This document shows positions 50,389 to 58,691 of a stretch of 64,000 nucleotides of DNA, one piece after another (position 1 is the first letter of the stretch; every line of letters begins with the position of its first letter). Below the pieces are notes generated by a model. The model searched no databases. It was not told the DNA's origin and saw nothing but the letters and a program-made list of their open reading frames with translations. The position numbers and the translations under genes are program-made. Source of the DNA: Streptomyces sp. STR69 (lineage in GTDB: Bacteria > Actinomycetota > Actinomycetes > Streptomycetales > Streptomycetaceae); the NCBI RefSeq assembly GCF_024519455.1, contig NZ_JALJRY010000011.1, positions 1 to 64,000 on the forward strand, given 5' to 3'.

Positions 50389-51552
50389 TCAGAACCGCCC
50401 CGCCGGAAACACCGCCCGCACCTCCCACCCGCCCGCTTCGCGCGGACCGGCCCGGAGTTCACCGCCCAGCGCCGTCACCCGTTCCGTGAGGCCGACGAGG
50501 CCGAAGCCGCCGCCGTGCGCGGCGGCCGGGAGCTGGGTGCCGCCGCGGCCGTCGTCGGTCACGGTGACCTCCAGCCGGCGGCCCGCCCGGCGCAGCCCCA
50601 CGGTGACCTCGGCGGCGTCGGCCGCGTGGCGTCGTACGTTCGTCAGTGCCTCCTGTACGACCCGGAAGGCCGCGGCCTGCACCTCGTGCGGGAGGTCGTC
50701 GGGCAGGGCGGGGTCGCGGCGCAGGGTGACCTTCTGGACCGGGCTCGCGAAGCCGTCGACGAGTTCGGCGACGGCCGCCAGGTCGCCGGCCGGGCGGCGG
50801 TCGGCCGCGTCCGGTCCGGCGTCGCGCAGCACACCGACCGTGCGCCGCATGGACGCCAGGGCCTCGGTCGCGGCGCGTTCGATGCCCGAGAGCACGGGGT
50901 CGAGGTCCGCGGGCCTGCTGGTCGCCATCATGCGGGCCACCTGGGTCTGCACGAGGATGCCGGTGACGTGGTGGGCGACGAAGTCGTGCAGGTCGGCGGC
51001 GATGGCGAGGCGTTCGGCGCGCCGGGTCTCGGTGACCGCGACGGTGCGGCGGTAGTCGAGCGAGCGGAGATAGCCGGCGAACCCGGCGGTGGAGCCGACG
51101 AGGACCAGTCCGAGTGTCGTGACCAGCAGCAGGTTGTCGTCGGTGAGCGAGTGGAAGTAGCGGGCCGGCAGGGCGAGCAGCGCCAGGCCGTCCAGGACGC
51201 CGCACACCGCGGCCCAGGGCTGCGGACAGTGCCGTACGGCGATGAAGGACAGGGTCAGCAGGATCACGATCTCGCCGGGGCCGAACAGCTCCGAGTGCCC
51301 GGCCAGGATCGCGCCCGCGCTGTACAGCAGTGAGAGGACGGCGGGCGCGGCGGTGCGCAGCTGCGGGGTGAGCCATCGCGGACGCCGGGCGACGGGCCAC
51401 AGGACGGCGGCCAGGCCGGTGCCGAGCACCACGACCCCGGGCCAGGCCGAGCGGCCGGTGGAGGCGGTGAAACTCAGGTCGTAGGCCGCGAGTCCGAGCA
51501 GGGCGCCCACGGCGAGCCCCCGCGCGCAGCCCCGGCCGGTGACGGATCTCAT
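50389..51552 (-). CDS. Sensor histidine kinase (HisKA_3 type)
   Basis: A 387-residue NarL-system kinase. The N-terminal ~170 residues contain about five or six membrane segments with very short loops, so it is an intramembrane-sensing type without a large external domain. The phospho-accepting His lies in 'ERLAIAADLHDFVAHHVTGI' (residues ~180-199). The HATPase domain shows 'VVQEALTNVRRHA' (~295), 'TVTDDGRGG' and 'GFGLVGLTERV'. The ATG at 51552 is used; a GTG three codons earlier is possible. It is divergent from the DUF4333/ABC genes and most likely pairs with the LuxR-type regulator at 54813-55505; such kinase/ABC/FtsX sets often sense cell-envelope stress. Confidence 0.87.
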   Translation of the reverse strand: MRSVTGRGCARGLAVGALLGLAAYDLSFTASTGRSAWPGVVVLGTGLAAVLWPVARRPRWLTPQLRTAAPAVLSLLYSAGAILAGHSELFGPGEIVILLTLSFIAVRHCPQPWAAVCGVLDGLALLALPARYFHSLTDDNLLLVTTLGLVLVGSTAGFAGYLRSLDYRRTVAVTETRRAERLAIAADLHDFVAHHVTGILVQTQVARMMATSRPADLDPVLSGIERAATEALASMRRTVGVLRDAGPDAADRRPAGDLAAVAELVDGFASPVQKVTLRRDPALPDDLPHEVQAAAFRVVQEALTNVRRHAADAAEVTVGLRRAGRRLEVTVTDDGRGGTQLPAAAHGGGFGLVGLTERVTALGGELRAGPREAGGWEVRAVFPAGRF

Positions 51553-51704
51553 GCTGGTCACGGTATGCGAGGCGTGGTGGGGTGGGATCGGCCGAACGGT
51601 CGAGCGGGGTGCCGCGAACCCTGGCCGTTCGGCCGAGGCGGGCCCGGGTCCTGGGCGACGAGAGTAGGACTGCTTCCTCCTCTCCCAGGCTTCAGGAGTA
51701 CGTG

Positions 51705-52079
51705 ATGCAGTCCACCAGGTTCGTCATCGGGGTGATCGGCGGCGCGACGGCCGCGGTCGCACTCGGTGCGCTCGGCACCCATCTGCTGTCCGGCACGCAG
51801 TCCACCACCGAACTCGACGCGCACAGCACGGTCACGGTGGACGGCCACAGGGCGCTGTCGGCGGACATCGTGGCCGGCCGGGCGCAGAGCAGGTACCACC
51901 CGCTCCCCTGGGTCGGCGACAAGGTCTCGGGTGTCACCTGCCCCACCGGCCTGAAGGCCGTCGCCGGGGCGACCGTCACCTGCACCGGCAGGAAGAGCGA
52001 CGGCACGACCGTCGACATCCCGGTCACCGTGGTCAAGGCCTCGGCCGACTCCGTCACGTGGAAGTTCGACCGCTCATGA
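51705..52079 (+). CDS. DUF4333-domain membrane-anchored protein
   Basis: A 124-residue protein with an N-terminal signal-anchor ('FVIGVIGGATAAVALGALGT', residues ~6-25) and an extracytoplasmic DUF4333 domain. The domain contains two Cys ('VTCPTGLKAVAGATVTCTG', residues ~78-96) that probably form a disulfide. DUF4333 proteins are small secreted domains of unknown function, common in actinobacteria. AGGAG lies 6 bases before the ATG. The stop overlaps the start of the ABC ATPase gene (ATGA), so the domain is likely a partner or accessory of that ABC-FtsX complex. This coupling is unusual enough to note as a possible three-part system. Confidence 0.82.
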   Translation: MQSTRFVIGVIGGATAAVALGALGTHLLSGTQSTTELDAHSTVTVDGHRALSADIVAGRAQSRYHPLPWVGDKVSGVTCPTGLKAVAGATVTCTGRKSDGTTVDIPVTVVKASADSVTWKFDRS

Positions 52080-52759
52080 GCGCCGTGCTGGCCGGTGTCG
52101 GCCTCATCAAGAAGTACGGCTCCACCACGGCCCTGGCGGGCGTGGACGTGGAGGTCGGTGCCCGCGACTCCGTCGCGATCATGGGTCCGTCGGGCTCCGG
52201 CAAGTCCACGCTGCTGCACACGCTTGCCGGGATCGTCCGCCCGGACGGCGGGCAGGTGCTGCTGCGCGGGGACCGTATCGACGACCTGGGCGAGAACCGG
52301 CTCAGCGCCCTGCGCCGCAAGAGGTTCGGGTTCGTCTTCCAGTCCGGCCAGTTGCTGCCGGAGCTGCCCGCCGAGGAGAACGTCGCCCTCCCGCTGATGC
52401 TGGAGGGGCTGCCCCGGGCGCAGGCGGTGGAGCGCGCCCGGCGCTGGTTCGCACCGCTCGGTCTGGACGGTCTGGAGCGGCGCCGCCCGGGGCAGTTGTC
52501 CGGTGGTCAGGCCCAACGGGTCGCCATCGCACGGGCGTTGGCCGTGGCGCCGGACGTGGTCTTCGCCGACGAACCGACCGGCGCCCTGGACCAGGCGACC
52601 GGCACGGAGGTCGTACGGCTGCTGACGTCGGTGACCCGTGAGCAGGGTGCCGCGCTGGTGATGGTCACGCACGACGCCGAGGTGGCCGCGCACTGCGACC
52701 GGGTCCTCCGGGTCCGGGACGGCCGGATCAGCAACTACAGCCATTTCACCGTCAGTTGA
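52076..52759 (+). CDS. ABC transporter ATP-binding protein (MacB/LolD class)
   Basis: A 227-residue ATPase. Walker A 'GPSGSGKSTLLHTLAG' (residues ~40-55), Q-loop 'FVFQSGQLLPELPAEENVAL' (~86-105), signature 'LSGGQAQRVAIARAL' (~142-156), Walker B 'VVFADEPTGALD' and H-loop 'MVTHDAEVAAHCDRVL'. The size and 'PTGALD' Walker B place it in the MacB/LolD (FtsE-like) group that works with FtsX-type permeases in mechanotransmission rather than import. The ATG at 52076 overlaps the DUF4333 stop. The partner permease follows after 16 bases. Confidence 0.9.
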   Translation: MSAVLAGVGLIKKYGSTTALAGVDVEVGARDSVAIMGPSGSGKSTLLHTLAGIVRPDGGQVLLRGDRIDDLGENRLSALRRKRFGFVFQSGQLLPELPAEENVALPLMLEGLPRAQAVERARRWFAPLGLDGLERRRPGQLSGGQAQRVAIARALAVAPDVVFADEPTGALDQATGTEVVRLLTSVTREQGAALVMVTHDAEVAAHCDRVLRVRDGRISNYSHFTVS

Positions 52760-52775
52760 GCCTCCGGAGTCCCCG

Positions 52776-54773
52776 ATGCGTTCCCCCGTCCTGTCCCTGA
52801 CCTGGCACCTCGCCAAGGCATCCGGCCGTCGCGGCCGGCAGAGCCACCTCCTCGCGGCCGCTGCCGCCGCCGTGGGCTCGCTCGTCCTGCTGACGCTGCT
52901 CGCCGCCTACTCGGGCGCGGGCGCCCGTGCCGACCGCACCGCCTGGCGCACCCCCGACCCGGACCGCCACGGCACCGCGGTCCAGGCCCTCACCACGACC
53001 TACGTCCGCGACGAACCGATCACCGTCGTCTCCCTGGCCCAACTCCCCCACCGCGCACCGACACCCGCCCCACCCGGCCTCAACTCCTTCCCGAAGCAGG
53101 GCGAGTGGTACGTCTCCCCGGCCCTCGCCGAGCTCCTCCGCACCCTCCCCTCGACCCAACTCGCCGACCGTTTCCCGAAGTCGACGCCCTACGGCACCAT
53201 CGGCGCCGCCGGGCTCGCCTCGCCCGACGAGCTCGTGGCGGTGATCGGTCGGGCCCCCACGGACCCGGCGGTCGCCAAGTCGGCGGACAGGCAAGGGATT
53301 TACGACGTGGGGCTGACCGCGCGCTCCGTCGTCTCGGGGTTCGCCGGGACGCGGCGCAGTGTGTTCACCGTCGACGACCAGGCCGCCGTACTCCTCGGCG
53401 TGGGTCTCCTGGTCGTCCCGGTGATCGTGCTGGCCGCGGCGGCCGGGCGGCTCGGTGCGGCCCGCCGGGAACAACGCCTCGCGGCGCTGCGGCTCGCCGG
53501 GGCCACTCCCCGGCAGATCCTCGCCATGACCGGCGTGGAGGCCGCGGCGGTGGGTGCGGCCGGTGCCCTGGCGGGCGCGGTGGCCTACGGGGCGCTGCTG
53601 CCGGCGTTCGCCGAGGTGCCGTACGGCATCGGCACCTGGTACACCGGGCAGTTGTGGGTGGGGCTGCCGTGGGTGGCGGCGGTCGTGGCGGGCGTGACCG
53701 GACTGATCGCGGTGAGCGCGATGTCGACGCTGCGTCAGGTCGCGTCCTCGCCGCTCGGTGTCGCCCAGCAGTCGAACCCGCGCCGTACCCGGCTGATCCG
53801 GCTCGTGCTGTTCGTGGCGGTACTGGTCTACATCCGGATGAGCACGGACGGCGGCACCCTGAAGCCGGGGACGCTGGTCGCGCTGATGGTGCTGTTCTAC
53901 GGCGCGTTCTGGATGTTCGGGCCGTGGGTCGTGGACCGGCTGGGCCGGGTCGTGGGGCGGTTCGCCCGCCGTCCGGCGACCCTGCTGGCGGCCCGCCGGC
54001 TCAGTGACGATCCGCGCGGTGCCTGGCGGACGGTCAGTGGTCTGGTGCTGGCCGGGTTCGTCGCCGGGTTCTTCACCGTCGGCGTGTTCGGCATCGTCGG
54101 CCTCGACCACCGCGGCCAGATCGCCGTGCCGACCGCGAACGCCACCGCCGCCCGGCACGCGGTCGGCGAGGCCCGTCGGCTGCTGCGCGCGGCGGGCGTC
54201 GAAGCGACCGTCGGCACGAACGACGACGGCTTCCTGCTCGGCGGCAGCGACGGCGTGATCGCCCATGTCTCCGGCGGTCCGGCCGCCCTCGACACGGCCG
54301 TCACCGCCCTCCAGCCGCTCGGCGCGGGCCGGCTGCCGTACACCGGGGCCTACGCGGAGGCGCAGGACGCCGCCGTCAACGACCGCCTCGCCCAACTCGG
54401 CACCGCCACCCTGGCCGTGAGCTTCCTCGTCGCGACGGCCTCGGCGGGCCTGACCGCCGCCGCGAACGTTCTCGACCGGCGCCGTACGTACGGTCTGCTG
54501 CGTCTGTCCGGTACCCCGCTGAAGGTGCTGGACCGGGCCAGGGTCCGCGAGACGGTGCTCCCGCTGCTCGTTCTGGCCGGCGGCACCACCGCGACCGGTC
54601 TGTACGCCGCCGTCCAGGTCAACAAGGCGGCGGGCAGCACGATCAGCAGCTCCGGTGCCGTACAGCTGGCCGTCTGCGTGACCCTCGGCGCCCTCGCCAT
54701 GCTCGCCGCGATCGGCGCGAGCCGCCCGCTGCTGCGCGTGGTCACGGCGGACCCGGCCCGGGCGACGGACTGA
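52776..54773 (+). CDS. FtsX-like ABC permease
   Basis: A 665-residue membrane protein. An N-terminal helix (residues ~25-48) is followed by a ~150-residue extracytoplasmic domain. Next comes a first FtsX-like helix bundle ('LGVGLLVVPVIVLAAAAGRL' near residue 205, with the characteristic 'RLAALRLAGATPRQILAMTG' loop), a second pair of helices near 340-390, and a C-terminal FtsX-like bundle with 'YGLLRLSGTPLKVLDRARV' (~570) and 'LAVCVTLGALAMLAAIGASR'. This duplicated layout is that of BceB/MacB-like permeases involved in antibiotic resistance or lipoprotein handling. The substrate is unknown. It is followed 39 bases later by the response regulator gene. Confidence 0.86.
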   Translation: MRSPVLSLTWHLAKASGRRGRQSHLLAAAAAAVGSLVLLTLLAAYSGAGARADRTAWRTPDPDRHGTAVQALTTTYVRDEPITVVSLAQLPHRAPTPAPPGLNSFPKQGEWYVSPALAELLRTLPSTQLADRFPKSTPYGTIGAAGLASPDELVAVIGRAPTDPAVAKSADRQGIYDVGLTARSVVSGFAGTRRSVFTVDDQAAVLLGVGLLVVPVIVLAAAAGRLGAARREQRLAALRLAGATPRQILAMTGVEAAAVGAAGALAGAVAYGALLPAFAEVPYGIGTWYTGQLWVGLPWVAAVVAGVTGLIAVSAMSTLRQVASSPLGVAQQSNPRRTRLIRLVLFVAVLVYIRMSTDGGTLKPGTLVALMVLFYGAFWMFGPWVVDRLGRVVGRFARRPATLLAARRLSDDPRGAWRTVSGLVLAGFVAGFFTVGVFGIVGLDHRGQIAVPTANATAARHAVGEARRLLRAAGVEATVGTNDDGFLLGGSDGVIAHVSGGPAALDTAVTALQPLGAGRLPYTGAYAEAQDAAVNDRLAQLGTATLAVSFLVATASAGLTAAANVLDRRRTYGLLRLSGTPLKVLDRARVRETVLPLLVLAGGTTATGLYAAVQVNKAAGSTISSSGAVQLAVCVTLGALAMLAAIGASRPLLRVVTADPARATD

Positions 54774-54812
54774 CACCGGCCACCCCCTTCCCCCCTGAGG
54801 CATGATCGACCC

Positions 54813-55505
54813 ATGACCGTCCCCACCCCGCCCATCCGTGTGCTGATCGCCGACGACCAGGAGATGGTCCGTACCGGGTTCCGGTTCTTCCTGGACGCGC
54901 AGCCCGACATCACCGTGGTCGCCGAGGCCGTCGACGGCGAGGAGGCCGTGGCGCTGGCCCGGCGCGAGCGGCCCGATGTGTGTCTGCTGGACATCCGGAT
55001 GCCGAAGCTGGACGGTCTGGCGGCGACGCGGTTGCTGGCGGGGCCGGAGGTGGCCGATCCGCTGCGGGTGGTCGTGGTGACGACCTTCGACCTGGACGAG
55101 TACGTGTACGGCGCGCTGCGCGGCGGCGCCTGCGGGTTCCTGCTGAAGGACTCGGGGCCGACGCTGCTCGCGGAGGCGGTCCGGGCGGCGGCGGCCGGCG
55201 ACTCGCTGGTCTCGCCCTCGGTCACCGTGCGGCTGCTCAGGCATCTCACCGACACGACGACGGCGACACCCCGGCCGGCCCCGCCCGCGCCGGCACTGCG
55301 CGAGCCCCTCACCGACCGTGAGGCCGAGGTCGTCCGCCTGGTCGCCCTCGGCCGGACGAACGCCGAGATCGCCGCCGAACTGTACGTCTCCCTGTCGACG
55401 GTGAAGACACACCTCTCCAGCGTCCAGCTGAAACTGGCCGCGCGGAACCGCGTCGAGATCGCGGCCTGGGCCTGGCAGCACGGTCAGGTGCGGCCGGGCC
55501 CCTGA
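54813..55505 (+). CDS. LuxR/NarL-family response regulator
   Basis: A 230-residue regulator. Receiver domain residues ~8-125: acidic residues in 'VLIADDQEMVRTG', phosphoacceptor Asp in 'VCLLDIRMPKLDG' (residue ~60), Thr in 'VVTTFDLDEYV' and Lys in 'FLLKDSG'. The C-terminal LuxR helix-turn-helix is 'LTDREAEVVRLVALGRTNAE' onward (residues ~163-225, with 'LSTVKTHLSSV'). It ends the ABC-FtsX transcript, so it is probably produced with the transporter and autoregulates it. The partner kinase is most likely at 50389-51552, but the kinase at 57394-58605 is of the same type and lacks a regulator, so cross-pairing is possible. It converges with marR at a 4-bp gap. Confidence 0.88.
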   Translation: MTVPTPPIRVLIADDQEMVRTGFRFFLDAQPDITVVAEAVDGEEAVALARRERPDVCLLDIRMPKLDGLAATRLLAGPEVADPLRVVVVTTFDLDEYVYGALRGGACGFLLKDSGPTLLAEAVRAAAAGDSLVSPSVTVRLLRHLTDTTTATPRPAPPAPALREPLTDREAEVVRLVALGRTNAEIAAELYVSLSTVKTHLSSVQLKLAARNRVEIAAWAWQHGQVRPGP

Positions 55506-55509
55506 GCGG

Positions 55510-56019
55510 TCAGGCGGAGGCGTCCACGGACACGTCCACGGCTGCTTCCGCGTGCGTGACGAAGTCGTCGACCAACCGGTGGAAGAGCGCCGCGAGTTGC
55601 CGCAGGTCCTCGGAGGACCAGTCCGCCAGCGCCATCTCCATGCCCCTGCGGCTCACGTCCCGGATCCGGTTGACGGCGGCCAGTCCGCTGTCGGTGAGCT
55701 GGATGCGCTGGGCGCGGCCGTCGTCGGGGTCCGGGATCCGGACGACATGGCCGAGTTGTTCCAACTGCCGTAGCTGGCGCGTGACATGGGAGGCCTCCAC
55801 CGACATCCGGACGGCCAGGACCCCGGGGCGCAGCGGCTCGCTCTCGGCGATGTAGCGCAGGATCGCCACGGCGGCCCGGTCCAGCGGCAGTCCGACCAGC
55901 GACATCAGACGCTCGTGCTGCCGGGCCCGCCCGGCCAGATAGGCGATCCGGGTCAGGACCCGCTCGATCTCGACTACGTCCGCCGGGACGGACGCCGTTG
56001 CGGGTGGCGGTGTGGACAT
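55510..56019 (-). CDS. MarR-family transcriptional regulator
   Basis: A 169-residue winged-helix regulator. The DNA-binding part is residues ~55-115: 'LRPGVLAVRMSVEASHVTRQ', then the wing 'LGHVVRIPDPDDGRAQRIQL'. Helices at both ends make the dimer interface. GGTGGA precedes the ATG at 56019. A 19-bp dyad (56039-56057) lies 20 bases upstream, and related 19-bp sites flank two promoters nearby (56067-56113 and 58597-58643). It is therefore likely an autoregulated repressor of the dehydrogenase and MFS genes, released by a small phenolic or other xenobiotic; the ligand is unknown. Confidence 0.87.
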   Translation of the reverse strand: MSTPPPATASVPADVVEIERVLTRIAYLAGRARQHERLMSLVGLPLDRAAVAILRYIAESEPLRPGVLAVRMSVEASHVTRQLRQLEQLGHVVRIPDPDDGRAQRIQLTDSGLAAVNRIRDVSRRGMEMALADWSSEDLRQLAALFHRLVDDFVTHAEAAVDVSVDASA

Positions 56020-56038
56020 GCATCCACCGTAACAGGTA

Positions 56039-56113
56039 CTTGCCTGAGTTAAGCAAGGTCGAGACGGTTGCTTGACTTAAGTAACGCATTTATGGTTGCC
56101 TAACTCAAGCAAG
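56039..56113. promoter_or_regulatory. Three MarR-type operators and a promoter between marR and the dehydrogenase gene
   Basis: O1 CTTGCCTGAGTTAAGCAAG (56039-56057), O2 GTTGCTTGACTTAAGTAAC (56067-56085) and O3 GTTGCCTAACTCAAGCAAG (56095-56113) are 19-bp dyads with arms of CTTGC/GCAAG type, spaced 28 bp. A promoter TTGCTT (56068-56073), 17 bp, TATGGT (56091-56096) reads rightwards, with O2 over the -35 box and O3 just past the -10. O1 fits autoregulation of marR. The ~155 bp from O3 to the dehydrogenase ATG has no other recognised element. Confidence 0.72.
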
Positions 56114-56271
56114 TCCAGAGCTGGGGTCACCGAAGCGGAGGTGTCCCCGTCGCGCCGTACGCCGTGGGGACGGAGTATGGCGCCGTCACCGGTCCCGGCG
56201 GTCGGAGTACTCCCCCCGTCCGCCGCCGGGGCCGGTGACACCCCTCACGCACATGGAAAGCGAGTCCCCTC

Positions 56272-57309
56272 ATGGCCACGATGAAGTCCGTCCAGACCGG
56301 CGCCGTAGACAAGATCGACGTGGTGGACGTCGAGCGTCCGGCGCCCGGGCCGAAGGACGCCCTCATGAAGATCCGTGCCTGCGGGATCTGCGGTACCGAC
56401 ACCTTCTTCCTGCACATCGGCGGCGGCCCGTTCGGCGCGGGCGGCACCATGGTGCCGGTCCCCCTCGGGCACGAGCCGGCCGGAGAGATCGTCGAGGTCG
56501 GTTCCGAGGTCGAGGGCCTGAAGACCGGTGACCGGGTGGTCGTCAACCCGCAGGACTCCCCCTCCGGGATCATCGGCTGCGGCGGAAAGCACGGCGCCAT
56601 GAGCGACTACCTCCTCCTGGAGGACTGCGAGGTCGGCAAGAGCGTCACCGTCTTCCCCGACACCGTGCCCTTCGACGTCGCCGCGCTCAACGAGCCGATG
56701 GCAGTGGCCCGGCACGCCGTCAACCGTTCCGAGGCCAAGCCCGGCGACAAGGTCGTCATCTTCGGTGCCGGACCGATCGGCCTGGGCGCGGCGATCTGGC
56801 TGAAGCTGCGCGGGGTCGAGCATGTCGTCGTCGCCGACGTGATCGCCTCCCGCCTGGAGACCGCGCTCGCGGTCGGCGCGGACGCGGTCATCAACTCCGC
56901 CGAGGAGGACGTGACTTCACGCCTGACCGAGCTGCACGGACAGGCCGCCAACGCGCTCGGCCAGCCCCGTCCCGGCACCGACATCTACATCGACGCCGCC
57001 GGTGTCGCGGCCGTCGTCAACACCACGGTCGACTCCGCGAAGTGGGGCGCCAAGCTGGTCATGGTCGCCGTACAGAAGAAGGGCGCCGACATCGACCTCG
57101 GCGGGATGCTGCGCAGCGAGCTGACGCTGATCGCCTCGCAGGGCTACCCCACCGAGATCTTCGAGGTCACGCAGGAGATCGTGGAGCACCACGAGCGGTT
57201 CGCCAAGCTGATCAGTCACCGGGTGCCCTTCGCCGAGGTCGAGGAAGCCTTCGAGCTCGCGCTGACGCCGGGCGCGGCCGAGAAGATCGTCGTCACCTTC
57301 GACGAGTAG
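56272..57309 (+). CDS. Zinc-dependent medium-chain alcohol dehydrogenase family protein
   Basis: A 345-residue MDR enzyme. The catalytic-zinc ligands appear as Cys in 'RACGICGTDTFF' (residue ~37) and His-Glu in 'PLGHEPAGEIVEVG' (~65-66). The four-Cys structural zinc lobe is missing, as in sorbitol/threonine dehydrogenase-like relatives with replaced lobes ('NPQDSPSGIIGCGGKHGAMS'). The Rossmann motif is 'VVIFGAGPIGLGAAIWL' (~162-178), followed by 'VVVADVIASRLETALAVGAD'. It would oxidise a secondary alcohol or reduce a ketone with NAD(P). It sits behind the MarR-controlled promoter at 56067-56113, so it likely takes part in the same response as the MFS exporter. Confidence 0.87.
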   Translation: MATMKSVQTGAVDKIDVVDVERPAPGPKDALMKIRACGICGTDTFFLHIGGGPFGAGGTMVPVPLGHEPAGEIVEVGSEVEGLKTGDRVVVNPQDSPSGIIGCGGKHGAMSDYLLLEDCEVGKSVTVFPDTVPFDVAALNEPMAVARHAVNRSEAKPGDKVVIFGAGPIGLGAAIWLKLRGVEHVVVADVIASRLETALAVGADAVINSAEEDVTSRLTELHGQAANALGQPRPGTDIYIDAAGVAAVVNTTVDSAKWGAKLVMVAVQKKGADIDLGGMLRSELTLIASQGYPTEIFEVTQEIVEHHERFAKLISHRVPFAEVEEAFELALTPGAAEKIVVTFDE

Positions 57310-57393
57310 ACGAGCAGCGGACGGCGCGCCGGCTCTCCCGCCCGAAGCGGGAACCGGCGCATGCCCGGCCGCCTCGGACAGGACCCCCACACC

Positions 57394-58605
57394 ATGATCC
57401 ACCGCCTGCAGCGGGTGCTGCGCTGCCATCCCCGTACCGTCGACCTGGTCCTCGCCGCCGTACTCCTCGCCTGCGCCTTCCCCGGCAGCATGCTGACGAT
57501 CCCGGGCCGCGAACTCGAAGTCCCTTGGTGGCCCGGCGTGTTGGTCTCGGGTCTCGCTTCGCTCGCCCTGCTGTGGCGACGCACGCTGCCGCGCACCACC
57601 GTGGTGGTCACCCTCTGCTGTGCCATGGCGGTGGCCGGGCTCGGCTACATCGTCACGGTCCTGGTGATCGGGCCGCTCATGGTCGCGTTGTACACGCTGG
57701 CCCTGCGCTCCGAGCGGACCACCGCGAACCTCTTCACCGCCTCCGGCATCACCCTGCTGGTGGGCACGGCCCTGATCGTGGGCCCCAACAGCGAACCGCT
57801 GGTCCTGAAACTGCTCGGCCCTGCCTTCTGGCTGCTGCTGCCCACCTCGCTGGGCACCACGACCCGGCTCCGCGCGGCCTATCTGGAGGCGGTGCAGGCC
57901 CGCGCCGAGCACGCGGAACGGACCCGCGAGCAGGAGGCCCGGCACCGTGTCACCGAGGAACGCATGCGGATCGCCCGCGATCTGCACGACGTCGTGGCCC
58001 ACCATCTCGTACTGGCCAACCTCCAGGCCGGCACCGTCGTACGGCTGATGCGCAGCCGCCCCGAGGAGGCCGAGCGGATCGCCGGTGAACTCGCGGGCAC
58101 CACCCTGTCGGCCGTCCGCGAACTCAAGGCCACCGTGGGCCTGTTGCGCCACGCGGACGACTCGGAGACTCCCCCGGGGCCCGCGCCGGGACTGGATCAA
58201 CTCGCCGATCTGGCCGCCTCGTTCGAGCCCGCCGGGCTCGTCGTCACCGTCAGCACGGAGGGCAGGCCGCAGCCGCTGTCCGCCGGTACGGACCTCACGG
58301 CGTACCGCATCGTGCAGGAGGCGCTCACCAACGTGACCAAGCACGCGGGCACCGGCTCGGCCGAGGTACGGCTCAGCTACTCGCACGACCGGCTGGACAT
58401 CACCGTCACCGATCACGGGGGTACGGCACCGCCCTCGTCCCCCGCCACCGGTGACGGGTACGGCGTCATCGGAATGCGGGAGCGCGCGCTCTCCGCAGGT
58501 GGCCGGCTCCGGGCAGGTCACCGCCCGGAAGGCGGGTTCGAAGTCGTCACCGAACTGCCGTTGCCCTCCCCTTCACCAGTTCACACCCAGAATGTACTTG
58601 CGTAA
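57394..58605 (+). CDS. Sensor histidine kinase (HisKA_3 type) without adjacent response regulator
   Basis: A 403-residue kinase. About five N-terminal membrane segments occur up to residue ~155 ('TVDLVLAAVLLACAFPGSML', 'WWPGVLVSGLASLALLW', 'LCCAMAVAGLGYIVTVLVIG'). A coiled coil and the H-box 'RMRIARDLHDVVAHHLVLAN' (His near residue 204) follow, then a HATPase domain with 'IVQEALTNVTKHAG' (~303), 'TVTDHGG' and 'GYGVIGMRERAL'. The ATG at 57394 is chosen over 57361; both lack a strong ribosome site. No response regulator follows. Its stop codon lies inside the MarR-like site 58597-58615, so the kinase gene and the exporter promoter overlap. It lies 84 bases after the dehydrogenase gene and may be cotranscribed. 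Confidence 0.85.
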   Translation: MIHRLQRVLRCHPRTVDLVLAAVLLACAFPGSMLTIPGRELEVPWWPGVLVSGLASLALLWRRTLPRTTVVVTLCCAMAVAGLGYIVTVLVIGPLMVALYTLALRSERTTANLFTASGITLLVGTALIVGPNSEPLVLKLLGPAFWLLLPTSLGTTTRLRAAYLEAVQARAEHAERTREQEARHRVTEERMRIARDLHDVVAHHLVLANLQAGTVVRLMRSRPEEAERIAGELAGTTLSAVRELKATVGLLRHADDSETPPGPAPGLDQLADLAASFEPAGLVVTVSTEGRPQPLSAGTDLTAYRIVQEALTNVTKHAGTGSAEVRLSYSHDRLDITVTDHGGTAPPSSPATGDGYGVIGMRERALSAGGRLRAGHRPEGGFEVVTELPLPSPSPVHTQNVLA

Positions 58606-58643
58606 CTCAATCAATCTCATTATGGTTGAGTGAGTCAAGCAAG
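58597..58643 (+). promoter_or_regulatory. MarR-type operator pair and promoter for the MFS exporter
   Basis: CTTGCGTAACTCAATCAAT (58597-58615) and GTTGAGTGAGTCAAGCAAG (58625-58643) resemble the sites near marR and are also 28 bp apart. The promoter TTGCGT (58598-58603), 17 bp, TATGGT (58621-58626) is superimposed in the same way as at 56068-56096. The arrangement predicts control by the same MarR protein. Confidence 0.72.
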
Positions 58644-58691
58644 TCTGCTCGTTCCTGATCGTCACAGCTCGTTCCCGATGGAGGCTCTGCC

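Noticed and set aside
52752..55481. A 909-codon minus-strand frame opposite the ABC-FtsX-regulator genes
   Set aside because: Low-complexity product with no motif; the plus-strand genes are well supported and coupled.
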